Source: Stomoxys calcitrans (lineage: Eukaryota; Arthropoda; Insecta; Diptera; Muscidae). From it: a stretch of 64,000 nt of DNA. A program made the translations under genes and the position numbers. Location: contig NC_081554.1 of the NCBI RefSeq assembly GCF_963082655.1, forward strand, positions 96,540,245 to 96,604,244. The letters are read 5' to 3'. The notes under the pieces are model-generated. The model searched no databases. It saw only the letters and a program-made list of their open reading frames with translations, and was not told the DNA's origin. Positions 19,081 to 30,363 of this stretch are shown in pieces; position 1 is the stretch's first letter, and each line of letters begins with the position of its first letter.

Positions 19081-19966
19081 CTGCCATATAAACCGATCTT
19101 GGGTCTTGACTTCTTGAGCCTCTAGAGTGCGCAATTCTTATCCGATCAGAATGAAATTTTGCATGACGTGTTTTGCTATGATATCCAACAACTGTGCCAA
19201 GTATGGTTCAAATCGGCCCATAACCTGATATAGCTGCCATATAAACCGATCTTGGGTCTTGACTTCTTGAGCCTCTAGAGTGCGCAATTCTTATCCGATT
19301 GAAATGAAATTTTGCACGACGTGTTTTCTTACTATATCCAACAACTGTGCCAAGTATGGTTGAAATCGGTCCATAACCTGATATAGCTGCCATATAAACC
19401 GATCTGGGGTCTTGACTTCTTGAGCCTCTAGAGTGCGCAATTCTTATCCGATTGAAATGAAATTTTGCACGACGTGTTTTGTTATTATACCCAACAACTG
19501 TGCCAAATATGGTTCAAATCGGTCCATAACCTGATATAGCTGCCATATAAACCGATATTGGGTCTTGACTTCTTGAGCCTCTAGAGGGCACAATTCTTAT
19601 CCGTTATGATATCCAACAACTGTGCCAAGTATGGTTGAAATCGGTCCATAACCTGATATAGCTGTCATATAAACAGATCTGGTTATTTGACTTCTTGAGC
19701 TTTTAGAGGGCGCAATTCCTATCCGATTTGGCTGAAATTTAGCATGACGTATTTTATTTTTGCTTTCAACAACTGTGTCAAATAAGGTTCAAATCGGCTC
19801 ATAACCTGATATAGCTGCCATATAAACCGATCTGGGATCTTGACTTCTTGACCCCTAGAGGTCGCAATTATTATCCGAATGCCTGAAATTTTGTACGACG
19901 GATCCTCTCATGACCATCAACAAACGTGTTTATTATGGTCTGAATCGGTCTATAGCCCGATACAGA
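19081..19966 (-). repeat. 153-bp tandem repeat array inside the family-A element
   Basis: The anchor 'ctgccatataaaccgat' (or near copies) recurs at 19081, 19234, 19387, 19540, 19662 and 19815, and again near 19966. Spacing is 153 bp each time except one unit with a 31-bp deletion (19540-19662). Confidence 0.9.
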
Positions 19967-20672
19967 TCCCATATAAATCGTTCTCTCTATTTTACTTCGT
20001 GAGCCCCAATGGGCGCAATCCTTATACGAATTGGCTGAAATTTTACACAGGTCTCCAACATATAATTTAATTGTGGTCCGAACCGGACCATATCTTGATA
20101 TCGTTTTAATAGCAGAGCAACTCTTTTCTTATATCTTTTTGCCTAAGAAGAGATGCCGGGAAAAGAACTCGACAAATGCGATCCATGGTGGAGGGTATAT
20201 AAGATTCGGCCCGGCCGAACTTAGCACGCTTTTACTTGTTTTCTTTCTTTCTGTTTTTAAGGACTCTTTAATATGCAAAAGAAAACAATTAAGAAAATTT
20301 AAGAACATCACAAGAAAATTACAAAATGATCGCAATTTTTTTTACAAAGTTTTCGATTTGAATTTCGTTTTTAGAAAATTGGAATGTCTTTCATTACACG
20401 TTCATTCCTATTACAATCATTCCAAAAATAGGGGAAAAAATTTGAAATTATCTGAAAACGAAAATTCAAATTAAAGCCTACTGTTCTCAACCGGCAATAT
20501 TTTTTTTATTCTATACCACTGTGTGTTGCTCAATGACGACTTAATTAAAAAAAAATTAAAAGCGCCATCCAAAGCCCTTCTGATTTTAAGGTTCTCCTTA
20601 ATAATGAAAAAAATAAAATGCTTTCCATGAATTGAGCAGAAACAAATTTAGAATCTCATTGGCTTGACATTA

Positions 20673-21892
20673 CAACAAGTGAAGAGGCGTTAAGTTCGGC
20701 CGGGCCGAACATCGGATACCCACCACCTCTTAAATGCATGTAAACCACCGTTCGTCAAAATCCGGTGAAATATGCATACCTTATGCCCCATAGCAGCTAT
20801 ATCGAAATATGTTCCGATTTGAATCAAATACTAATAAGTATCAGTCATTGTTCAATTGTGGTCAACAAAATGTTGACTTTTTTTAGTAGCTATATATAAA
20901 AATAAACCGATCAGAACCATATAACACACGGATGTCGGAAAACCTAACATAAGTCACTGTGTAAAATTTCAGTGAAATCGGATTATAAATGCGCCTTTTA
21001 TGGGGCCAAGACAAGGGCCGAGATATCGGTCTACATAGCAGCAACATCCAAATCTGCACCGATTTGGGCCAAGTTGCAGAAAAATATCGAAGAGCCTAAC
21101 ACAGCTCACTGTCCCAAATTTCGGCGAAATCGGACAATAAATGTGGCTTTAATGGGCCCAGGACCTTAAATCGAGAGATCGGTCTATATGGCAGCTATAT
21201 TCAAATCTGGACCGATCTAGACCGAATTGAAGAAGGATGTCACTGTTCCAAATTTGGGCGACATCGGACAATAAATGCGCCTAAAATCGAGAGATCGGTC
21301 TATATGGCAGCTATATCCAAATCTGGACAGATCTGAGCAAAATTGACAAAGGATGTCGAAGGGCCTAACACAACTCACTGTCCCAAAATTCAGCAAAATC
21401 GGATAACAAATTTGGCTTTTATGGGCCTAAGACCCTAAATCGGAGGATCGGACTATATGGGCACCTATATCCAAATCTGGACCGATCTGAGCCAAATTGA
21501 CGAAGGATGTCGAAGGGCTTAACACAACTCACTATCCCAAATTTTAACAAAACCGGATAGTAAATGTGGCTTTATGGGCCTAAGACCCTAAATCGGCGGA
21601 TCGGTCTATATGGGGGCTATATCAAGATGTTGTCGGATATAGCCCATCTTCGAACTTAACCTGCTTATGGACAAAAAACAACCTGTGCAAAATTTCAGCT
21701 CAATATTTATATTTTTAAAGCCTGTAGCGTGATTTCAACTGGCAGACGGACGGACATGGCTAGATCGTCTTAGATTTTTACGCTGATCAAGAATATAATA
21801 CTTTATAGGGTCGGAATTGGATATTTCGATGTGTTGCAAACAGAATAACAAAATGAATATACCCCCATCCTTCGGTGGTGGGTATAAAAAAA
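20673..21892 (+). repeat. full-length family-B DINE-like element
   Basis: Head 'aacaagtgaagaggcgttaag', palindrome gttcggccgggccgaac (20694-20710), 'ggatacccaccacct', four or more body units with 'gatcggtctatatggcagctatatccaaatctgg', then 'tcaagaatataatactttatagggtcgg' and the tail 'ccatccttcggtggtgggtataaaa'. It shares head and tail layout with family A but has different body units. Confidence 0.85.
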
Positions 21893-21999
21893 TATTTTTT
21901 GGGTTAAGGATAAGTTAACTTATAAATTTTCTTTGAAAGTGAAAGGAAATGAAATATTAAAATGCTTTTTCTGCAAAATCAAATCGTTTGTGTTATGTA

Positions 22000-22057
22000 C
22001 TCGAACCCAGTAATTCATCGTCATTGGAGGTCAAGCTAACCTCTGCGCTACGGTCGT
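22000..22057 (-). mobile_element. SINE tRNA-like head fragment
   Basis: 'actcgaacccag...gctaacctctgcgctacggt' is the reverse complement of the B-box to A-box part of the SINE; the body is missing. Confidence 0.55.
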
Positions 22058-22330
22058 CCCCAATCTGTATGGCAGCTATATTCAAGTATGGTCAAATCTG
22101 GACCAGATTTGTCTACCAAAACTCACTGTTTCAAATTTCATGGAAATTGGATGAGAAATGCTCCTATTTCTATCGGGAAATCGGTCTATATGGCAGCTAT
22201 ACCCAAATATGGTCCGATCTGGACCACATTCAACAAAAATATGTTGGGGTCTACCAAAACTCGCTGTTTCAAATTTCACTGAAATCGGATAAAAAATGCT
22301 CTCTTTTTATACTCGCAATACTCCATATCG
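22058..22330 (+). repeat. family-B body fragment
   Basis: Two units with 'ctatatggcagctatacccaaatatgg' and 'tcactgaaatcggataaaaaatgc', lacking head and tail. Confidence 0.65.
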
Positions 22331-22450
22331 GATTGTTGGTAGCTCATCTGACTAGCAAAAGAGAGATTCCATGTTCAAACACCACTGAAAGCAAAAGGTA
22401 AATGTTGCACCACATGGGAAAATTGTAAAAAATAGTAAGAGTTTAATAAA

Positions 22451-23447
22451 AAACAAGTAAGAGCGTGCTAAGTTCGGCCGGGCCGAATCTTATATACCCT
22501 CCACCATGTATCGCATTTGTCGAGTTCTATGCGCGGTATCTCTTTTTAGGCAAACAAAGAATATTGAACAAGAACTATTATGCTATTGGAGCTATATCAA
22601 GTTATAGTCCGATTCGGACTATAAGTGAATGATGAACATTGTGTAATATTTCAGTTCACTCGGATAAGGATTGCGCCTTGTAGTGGCTCAAGATGCAAAA
22701 TCGGGAGATCAGTTTATATGGTAGCTGTATAAAGCTATTGATCGATTCAGACCATATTAGACACGTATGTTGAAGGTCATGAGAGAAGCCGTTGTACGTC
22801 TGCCAAATCGGATGAGAATTGCGCCCTGTAGAGGTTCAAGAAGTCGAGATCGTTTTATATGGCAGCGATATCAGGTTAGGTACCGATTTGCGCCATACTG
22901 AGCACAGTTATTGGAAGTCATAACAAAACACCTCATGCAAAATTTCAACTAAATCGGATGAGAATTGCGCGCTCTATTGGCTCAAGAAGTCAAGATCCAA
23001 GATTGCTTTATATGACAGCTATACCATATTATGAACGGATTTGAATCATACTTAACACAGTTGTTGGAAGTGATACCAAAACACTACGTGCATAATTTCA
23101 GTCAAATCGGACGAGAATTGGGCCCTCTAGAGGCTCAAGAAGTCAAGACCCAAGATCGGTTTATATGGCAGCTATATTAAAACATGAACCGATTTGGCCC
23201 ATGTACTATCCCAACCGACCTACACTAATAAAAAGCGTTTGTGCATAATTTCAAGCGTCCAGCTTTACTCCTTCGAAGGTTAGCGTGCTTTCGACAGACG
23301 GACGGAAAGGCGGACAGACGGGCATGGCTAGATCGACTTAAAATGACATGGCGATCAAGAATATATATACTTTATGGGATTTTCGAGGTGTTACAAACAC
23401 AATGACGAATTTAGTATACCATCCATATGTTGGGGGGTATAAAAAAA
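22451..23447 (+). repeat. full-length family-A DINE-like element
   Basis: Head 'aacaagtaagagcgtgctaag', palindrome ttcggccgggccgaa (22473-22487), 'tataccctccaccatg', several degenerate body units, the block 'gatcaagaatatatatactttatgg', and a tail ending 'ggggggtataaaa'. Same family as 18752-20240 in opposite orientation. Confidence 0.85.
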
Positions 23448-25790
23448 CCGAGAAATTTTTTTTTTATGTAATTAAAGCCATTTTCAAAATAAGAAAAAAA
23501 GGCCTATTTTCTGCGGTATTTTAGAACCCATTATTTACGCACTCTTTCAACAGGGCTTTTATAAGTGCTTATTGTTGAAGTGAAAGTTTATGCCCAGTTC
23601 GCTTACGACACGCCTTGTAAATTTGAAAGCGAGCCTGTATGTCTGCTGGACACCTCTTTCCGCCGGTGGGGAATAGTTCTTAGACCCGGTGGTGTAGGAT
23701 ATTATATAGTCGCTCCGCCCTACTTTTGCTTTTTTCTATTGGTTTGTACGTTACCTTGTTCTCTAAAATGGATCAAATTTGTTTTTATATGTTTCTAATG
23801 ATGTAATCCCCCCCTAAGTTAAGGTTGAGCATTTATGATCCGGTATGACCACTGGACTTTTTTTTGGCATCCCTGAGTCATTCTAAGCCAAGAGCTACTT
23901 ACTATTATACCTTTTGGTGACATTGTTCTCCCTGATAAACTATAATTCAAGCAAAAAAAACGAAACCTTATACACATTCATTTGCTGCCAAACAAGACGC
24001 TCTTCGGCCAAGTCATGGATGTGGGTAAATGTAGTGAGTCCGATGGACGGTTGCTTGTGTTGTGGTTTCAACGTTCAGTGCATGGTGCTGCAATGTTTGG
24101 AGGCCTTATCAGTGCAGGTTTAACCGAAACTATAAACAACCGCGTGGAATGTCATGCATAATGTCCCCAAATTAGATAAAGATGGCGCCAGTGCAATCGC
24201 ACAATATGCTCACGTTAATATATCATTACGGAAACACAGTGACACATCCACAAGAAGAGAACACAAAATACGTACATATGTTCATTGACCGGCCAATGAT
24301 ATGACACGCAGAAAAAATAAAATATATACTATATTTTAAATCCCTAATTTAAGTGCGAAATTTAAAAAAAAATTAATGGTTAAGTAAAAACTTAGCTATG
24401 GCAATACATCTAAGAACAAAATGGTACTCAATATCGCCACTTCTGATGTTATCATACAATAGACCGTGGCTGTTATGAATATAGAAAATTTCGTTTCTAC
24501 TTAATTCATTATAGGTAAGATTTCCCCCATTTTTTTTTTTTTGCTTTGAGTAGCAAAAGAACTTTTTGTCGCAAAATACCATACCATAATTGGAGAAAAA
24601 GTAAAAAATTCTAAATGCCTGTGGATGAAGAGAATCACCCTAAATGCTGAAATGAAGAACTATTCCATTGTGGCTAAACTGCATATGGCCCATTGGTTTG
24701 TATATTTTTCTATTGAAGTTTTTATCTTAAAATGCTCCTAATTTCTTGAATGATAAAAAACGAAACCCCTACTCGGCTGCTCATTCTCTTGTGTCCATGC
24801 CTGCGTCGCAGCAAGCAACTTGAAATTTCATTTGAATTCAGGTTTTCTATTTGAAACCCAAAGAAAAATTCTTATTTTACCAACGTTATGGCCATCCGTG
24901 TCATTACAATAAAAAACAAATTTGTAACTTTTGTAAGGACAGACAGATAATTGTCATCGTCTCTCTATCAGCGGAGAAGGCTGACTGGCACCGAGACCCA
25001 CAAAAACAAACGAATAAATAAGAGAATGGAAAGACCCACCAAAGCCCGAAAATGAAACGTCAAACGTTTGAGATCTTCTATCTGACGAGGGCTATCCTAA
25101 TCCTTCTCCACCCCCATCACACAGACATGTGCCTGCCTGCCTTACCACAAAGGCATCATGGAATTCTTACCTGCCACAGAGTTTTTTTTTCATTTTTGGG
25201 TGATAAGCTGCGTTTGCAGGGGGCTCGCGGTGAGGAATGCCTCGAGTGCGGTGACTTTGGCTTTTGCTGGATCCAACCATCCGGCGGTGCCATCTTTATC
25301 GTTATTACGATTATTTTCAGTTTTTATTACAATTTTTAATAGACTTTTGTGTTCCCTTCCGCATTTTATTATTTTGAAAGAATTCTTACTTCCACTTCCA
25401 TTTGTTATGGTCGAATTGGTCTTGTGATGGCATTCGACATAAAAAGTATGTATGTATGTACGTACGTATGTTCTCTTCTTCTATGCCACAACAATAATCG
25501 TAAAAAAATATTAAACGTATCCTTTGATATTATTGACAAAATAAAAATAAACGAATGTACGTACTTGTACACAAGTGAATCAAACGAGTTGACATCCGTA
25601 TATATAACCATCAATGCCATAAAGGACGACACAAGGTCTAGAATTTGCCATTTATTCTAAAATTCAACTTTGCTTTCAATTTTCCATAAAATGAATGCAA
25701 ATTTCATTCAAGCCAGTATTTGACTAAGAACTGAATTAAAATCAAAGAGCTGTTTTTGTACTCAGCTTGGATTGTTTAGCTGTTCCTGCC
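23448..25790. other. no gene seen
   Basis: AT-rich with poly-A/T runs and a (GTAT)n stretch at 25446-25471. Open frames such as 25052-25339 show no domain and end in low-complexity sequence. Likely intergenic or intronic. Confidence 0.5.
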
Positions 25791-25815
25791 AAGTTTTGTG
25801 TTATACTTTCTCCCA

Positions 25816-25890
25816 TTAGGTTAGGTTTGGTGGAAGAGCGTACGCCTAAGCCAGTGAAGGGCTTTTGTGTACTCTTACTTAGAAACAAAC
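25816..25890 (-). mobile_element. LINE 3' end fragment
   Basis: ttaggttaggtt (25816-25827) followed by 'cctaagccagtgaagggctt' matches the 3' end of the LINE copy at 34371-34440. On the element strand it ends in aacctaacctaa. Confidence 0.6.
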
Positions 25891-25967
25891 TTTTATTTGT
25901 ATCTTCTAGAATTGCTGTATATCTGTACTCATTTCTATATTATACCAAATTACAAATTCAAATTTCC

Positions 25968-26231
25968 CCATGATCAGGAGCAAGCTTTTCACATGTGAAA
26001 GAGCGCTGCCCGATTCAATGTTAAGCTCAATAATAAAGGGCCTCCTCTGAACGGAGTGTCGCAGTACGACATCTCTTTGGCGAGAAGTTTTTACATGGCA
26101 TAGTACCTCAGAAACGTATTAGGGGGGGACAACCTCCGCCGACAAATTTGATCTGATGTTCTCACCAGGATTCGAACCCAGCTGTTCAGGGTTATAGGCG
26201 GACATGCTAACATCTGCCCTACGGTGGCCTC
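25968..26231 (-). mobile_element. tRNA-derived SINE copy
   Basis: Minus-strand copy: body 'cgcactccgttcagagg', 'aacttctcgccaaagagatgtcg', B box ggttcgaatcc (reverse complement about 26168-26178), A-box-like head ending 'ccgtagggcag' near 26222. Confidence 0.85.
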
Positions 26232-26485
26232 CATATTATACCATTTTACGAAACCCTATTTAAGAGTACTACGTTCTAAAGAAATGTACACTTTCTTCGA
26301 TATCATCGACTTCGTTACTCAATCCTGTGATAAGGTCAAGTGAATTATAAACTTTGTTAACCACAGCTAAAATCGTTGAGTGGAGCGAACGTTTTGTTAT
26401 TTCGCTCCACAAAAATATTCTGTTACTCGTAAAAGGTAGTTATTTTCCAAGAAAAATGTAGTCGTTCACGGATAACGCAGCTATA

Positions 26486-26809
26486 GTGTTATCCATTAGA
26501 CGGTTTATGATCTGTGTCTGTTTCCTGTGGGGCGGTAGTAGACTTAGAATGGACTCCCAAGATCCAACAGCTGGGGTTGTGGTAGTATGCCGTAGCATGT
26601 TGTCTACTACTGAGACCTCGACTGGTGGAGCGGCTGCTCCAGGCTCCACGCTTTTGGCGAAGACACCTCGTTCGGGTCTTAAGGATAAGGCCGCAACTAT
26701 TCTATCATCGAATGCTTATAATTTGCCTGGGTCATCGGCTTTCTCTGGCAAACAAATACGCTTTTTAAGAGATTGGAATAAAGAAGCGCATGACTCTCAG
26801 CTTTATTGA
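26486..26809 (+). CDS. unrecognised ORF, possible LINE ORF1 remnant
   Basis: A 107-codon frame ending FLRDWNKEAHDSQLY, rich in Ser, Thr, Gly and Ala in the middle, with a charged C-terminus. I recognise no domain. The frame may open upstream without ATG. It lies just before another unrecognised region (26820-27870) whose codon-like texture suggests an old ORF1/gag, but nothing proves that. Low confidence that it is a gene. Confidence 0.25.
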   Translation: MLSIRRFMICVCFLWGGSRLRMDSQDPTAGVVVVCRSMLSTTETSTGGAAAPGSTLLAKTPRSGLKDKAATILSSNAYNLPGSSAFSGKQIRFLRDWNKEAHDSQLY

Positions 26810-27616
26810 GATAAGGATCCCCTAATTGGGCTCGGAGATTCGCTGCACAGGCTACCCCAAACGCTACACGACTTGGTTCGGAAATGGCAACGCAATCAGC
26901 CTAAAGGCTGCGGTCACCTGGAGGGCATTCAATACCCAAAAGATCTAAGGCGAACGAGAGTAATACGGGTCCAAGAACTCTTGCTAATGTCGCTATGGAC
27001 AGCTTGGTGATGGTAGTTGTCGAAAAGGGTGGAGAACAGGGATGCATACCTAGGAACAATAGGAGTGGAATAGTCAATAGACTGTCATCTGTATACTCCG
27101 ATATACTTGCCTAAATGCCTTGGTCTGCTCAAGTTTGTGACAATGCAGGCTAATATCGCGGCCGATACACACAAATGGCCTTCGGGCATCAATGATCAAT
27201 TGAAATGTATCGAAGCGCCCCAAAAAGATTGACGAGATCTGGCCAGGCACAGCATCGGATTAAGTCGAGAAGGAATTTATGCCTTCCCGACCAATGGCAC
27301 TCGCTTGGATACCAAGGATTTTTTCAGATCCGGAATTCATACTTGGGAGACTATGGGACTGTAATCCCAATCAAGTTGAAACTGAAGATTTATAGAAGCG
27401 GTGGGGTTGGGGAACCAGGAGACGACTCAGCAGTTGATGCTAAACACTTGCCTTAGGAACTTTCGACTACATCTCAAAAGTCTGGCTGACTGCAGATTGG
27501 CAACAAGCCCTGTGCGGGTGGCTCATCCTGTTAGCTTGGGCTCAAGGTGTGCGCCAGCGGGAAAGTACGGAACTTAGAAAGTAGGAATAATCATTCACAC
27601 CCTAAGTGGCAAGTGA

Positions 27617-27868
27617 CTCGAGGAGGAGTGGCTCCACTGCACTGCCCCTCGATGCGTAAGGAAGCTCATCACACCAAGATCGAATGATTCTTGTGAGGAT
27701 GAACTCCTGACGGACTCAGAAGACGAGGCTAAGGCATTAGTGGAGGAAATACTTAATAATTCCTATGGTCCGGATCCTGCAGATAGATCTCTACCATTTT
27801 ATGGCCGTTTCGGCAGCATTGAACGTCCTCCTGATGAGGGAGGATTTGACGGAGGAATGATTTGTTAA
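27617..27868 (+). CDS. unrecognised acidic ORF fragment
   Basis: An 83-codon stretch after a TGA at 27614, without ATG at its start: a Glu-rich opening, then CEDELLTDSEDEAKALVEE, NNSYGPDPADRSLPFYG, and a Gly-rich C-terminus with a TAA stop at 27866-27868. The composition looks protein-like and unlike the flanking repeats. It may be the C-terminal part of a decayed retroelement ORF1. No family recognised. Confidence 0.3.
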   Translation, partial: LEEEWLHCTAPRCVRKLITPRSNDSCEDELLTDSEDEAKALVEEILNNSYGPDPADRSLPFYGRFGSIERPPDEGGFDGGMIC

Positions 27869-27935
27869 CTAAGAATTCCTGTATTTAAAGTACTCAAGGG
27901 AATGGGAGACACAGAGCCTGTATTCTTGAAAAGAG

Positions 27936-28612
27936 TGATCTGCAACCCCATAAAGTATATATATTCTGGATCGTCTTGTCATTGTGATTCGATCTTGCCA
28001 TGTCCGTCAGTCCATCTGTTGAAATCATGATAGCGGGCGAACGCGTAAGGCTAGCCGTTTAAAAATTTGCACAGATTCTTTATAGTGATGTAGGTCGTTG
28101 GGAATTACAAATGGGGGATTGAAGATTTGGATATAGCTCCCGATTTGACTTCTTGAGCCCCTGGAAGCCACAAATTTCGTACGATTTGGCTGAAATTTTG
28201 CATATAGTGTTCTATTATGACCTCTAACAACTGTGCCAAGTACGGTCCAAATCGGTTTATAACCTGATATAGCTCCGATATCCAGATCTGACTTCTTGAG
28301 CATCTGGAAGCAGCAAATTTCGTCCGATTTGGCTGAAATTTTGCATGTAGTGTTCTGTTACGATATCCAACAAATGTGTAGAGTACAGTCCAAATCGGTC
28401 TATAACCTGATATAGCTTCCTTATAAACCGATCTGCCGATTTGACTTATTGAGCCCGCGATTTCTGTCAAATTTAACTACAATTGCGCACATAGTGTTTT
28501 CTTATGACTTCCAACAACTGTGTCAAGTTATAACCTGATATAGTTCCCATATAAACAGGTCTCTCGATTATCCTTATTCGCTTCCTAGCAGCTTTATTTT
28601 TGCTAGTTTGAC
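27936..28612 (-). repeat. family-A DINE-like repeat, head missing
   Basis: Tail block 'cataaagtatatatattct', 'catgtccgtcagtcc', then body units with 'ggctgaaattttgcat' and 'caactgtgccaagtacggtccaaatcgg'. The palindromic head is not found. Confidence 0.75.
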
Positions 28613-28734
28613 AGAGTTTGGTATGTAGAAAGAAAGATATGCGACTTGAAGAAGTAACATCTATAAGACTGAGTTGAGAGAGGCTCCGAACGAATTTGGG
28701 CGATAAAAAGTAAGTCACCAGAAGAATACATCAG

Positions 28735-29270
28735 TGTATTGTACTGTCGTCTCTACTTTGGAATATAGCCAATTACAATATATTATTTTCTTCGGAAGAA
28801 AAATGTGTAAAAGTTGTCGCGTATGCTGATGATGGGGCTATTACGTTTAGGGGAAAGTTTCCTAGAATTCTTAGAGATATACTTCTTACATACCGAAAGT
28901 GGTCTTAGAGATAGGGGGGATTGTGAGCGTTCCAAAATTATTTAGACTTGAAGAGATCTCCCGCTTTGCTATCGCTGGCTAAAACAGACGACTTTATCAT
29001 GGTGTCCGTCAACACAGGTCACTGTTTGATCCGAAAATAAGCTACCAGACTGAAGTTTGCCAGTAACGACTTTTGCAGAAGCTGTGAGGACATCGAAGAA
29101 GAAGAGAATATAGAACACCTTCTATGTGTGTCCCGCACTAGCAGTCAGAATGAGTTCCACTTTAGGTTCTCATTGACTTGAAAACCTGTCTGATTTAGCA
29201 GATGTGAACATTCGCAACTAAATGGGCTTTTTAAAGCGACCTGGATGGTTCAACGGTAAGAACTAAAGGC
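28735..29270 (+). pseudogene. LINE remnant: RT block fused to C-terminal zinc motif
   Basis: The plus strand gives LLWNIAN, then VVAYADDGAITF (RT catalytic block, 28800-28860) and RGKFPRILRDIL. It then jumps straight to the C-terminal part, with CRSCEDIEEEENIEHLL (about 29070-29125) and LSDLADVNIR. The section between is deleted, and frames shift. It belongs to the same RNase H LINE group as 52309-52670 and 56709-57310. Confidence 0.7.
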
Positions 29271-29353
29271 ATTTTCCATTGATTATATTATTGCATTATT
29301 ACTGCAAATCGGACAAACATATATATGGCAGCTTTATCCAAATCTGACCGATT

Positions 29354-29990
29354 TTCATATCCTCCACCATAGTATTCCTCTGAGAGCCCATAAAGTATAT
29401 ATATTCTTGATCGTCATGTCATTTAAGTCCATTTGGTCATGTCCGTCCGTCCGTCTGTCTGTTGAAAGCACGCCAACTTTTGAAGGAGTATAGCTAGCCG
29501 CTTGAAATTTAGCATAAATGCTTCTTATTAGGGCCATATCGGTCAATGTATTGATATATCTGCCATATAACTGATCTTGTATCTTGACTTCTTTATGACT
29601 TGACTTTTGTTATGACTTCCAACAACTATGCTAAGTATAGTTCAAATCGGTCTATAACCTGATAAAGCTGCCATATAAACAGATCTTGAATCTTGACTAC
29701 TTGAGCCACTAGGGAACGCAATTCTTATTCGATTTGGCTGAAATTTTGCAAAAAGTGTTTTGTTATGACTTCCAACAACTGTGCCAAACCGATCTAGGAT
29801 CTTGACTTCTTTTGCCTCTAGAGGTCGCAATTATTATCCGGCTGAAATTTTGTACAACGATTTCTCTCATGACCTTCAACATACGTGTCAATTATGGTCT
29901 GAAACGGTCTATATATTACTCGACAAATGCGATTCATGGTGGAGGTTAAATAAGATTCGGCCCACCGAACTTAGCACGCTTTTACTTGTT
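29354..29990 (-). repeat. family-A DINE-like repeat, shortened
   Basis: Tail 'catatcctccaccat', 'cataaagtatatatattcttgatc', 'gtccgtccgtctgtctg', two or three body units, then a damaged palindrome (ttcggcccaccgaa, about 29955-29968) and the head 'agcacgcttttacttgtt'. Confidence 0.8.
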
Positions 29991-29999
29991 TCCAACTTC

Positions 30000-30236
30000 A
30001 ATAGCTTCGTCTCTTGGCTAAAAAAAATCCGGTGCCAAATTTGAAGATGATTGGATGAAAATTTCGAACAAATTAACATGGGCAGACAGATAGACAGAGG
30101 GACATAGAATCAGAAAGTGATTCTGAGTCGATCGGTATACTTATCAAAGGGTCTATGTCTCTTCCTTCTGGGTGTTACCAACAAATGCACTAAGTTATTA
30201 TACCCTGTACCACAGTAGTGGTGTAGGTTATAAAAA
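30000..30236 (+). repeat. family-C DINE-like repeat, 3' part
   Basis: Body end 'ggacatagaatcagaaagtgattctgagtcgatcgg', 'tatctt..ggtgttacc', and the tail 'ttataccctgtaccacagtagtggtgtagg'. Matches 48.0-48.25 kb. Confidence 0.8.
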
Positions 30237-30363
30237 AAATTCATCATTATCCCGAAATATGATTTAAAAAAATGATAGTTATCCCAAAATATAGTTAAAA
30301 ATAAACCATTAGTAAGAAACCGGTTGTTTTGGGCGTGAAACCGATTTATCAAAAACCCGAAAA

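Larger units (their letters stand above)
18752..20240 (-). repeat. full-length family-A DINE-1/Helentron-like element
   Basis: Minus-strand orientation: head 'aacaagtaaaagcgtgctaag' at 20240, palindrome ttcggccgggccgaa (20205-20219), 'atataccctccaccatgg', a body of 153-bp tandem units, a (GTCC)n microsatellite, 'gatcaagaatatatatactttatg', and the tail 'ggtggagggtataaaa'. The head palindrome, central tandem repeats, tetranucleotide tract and the 'aaagtatatatattcttgatc' block recall DINE-1/INE-1 elements of Drosophila, described as non-autonomous Helentrons. That link is from memory; the repeat itself is certain. Confidence 0.85.

Noticed and set aside
19208..19393. Repeated short peptides such as MAAISGYGPI, also at 28, 29, 37 and 44 kb
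   Set aside because: They are translations of the 150-bp body units of family-A repeats. They recur in both orientations with stops and are not a gene family.
19081..20100. CRISPR-like regular repeats
   Set aside because: The 153-bp units are tandem without unique spacers, in a eukaryotic repeat.
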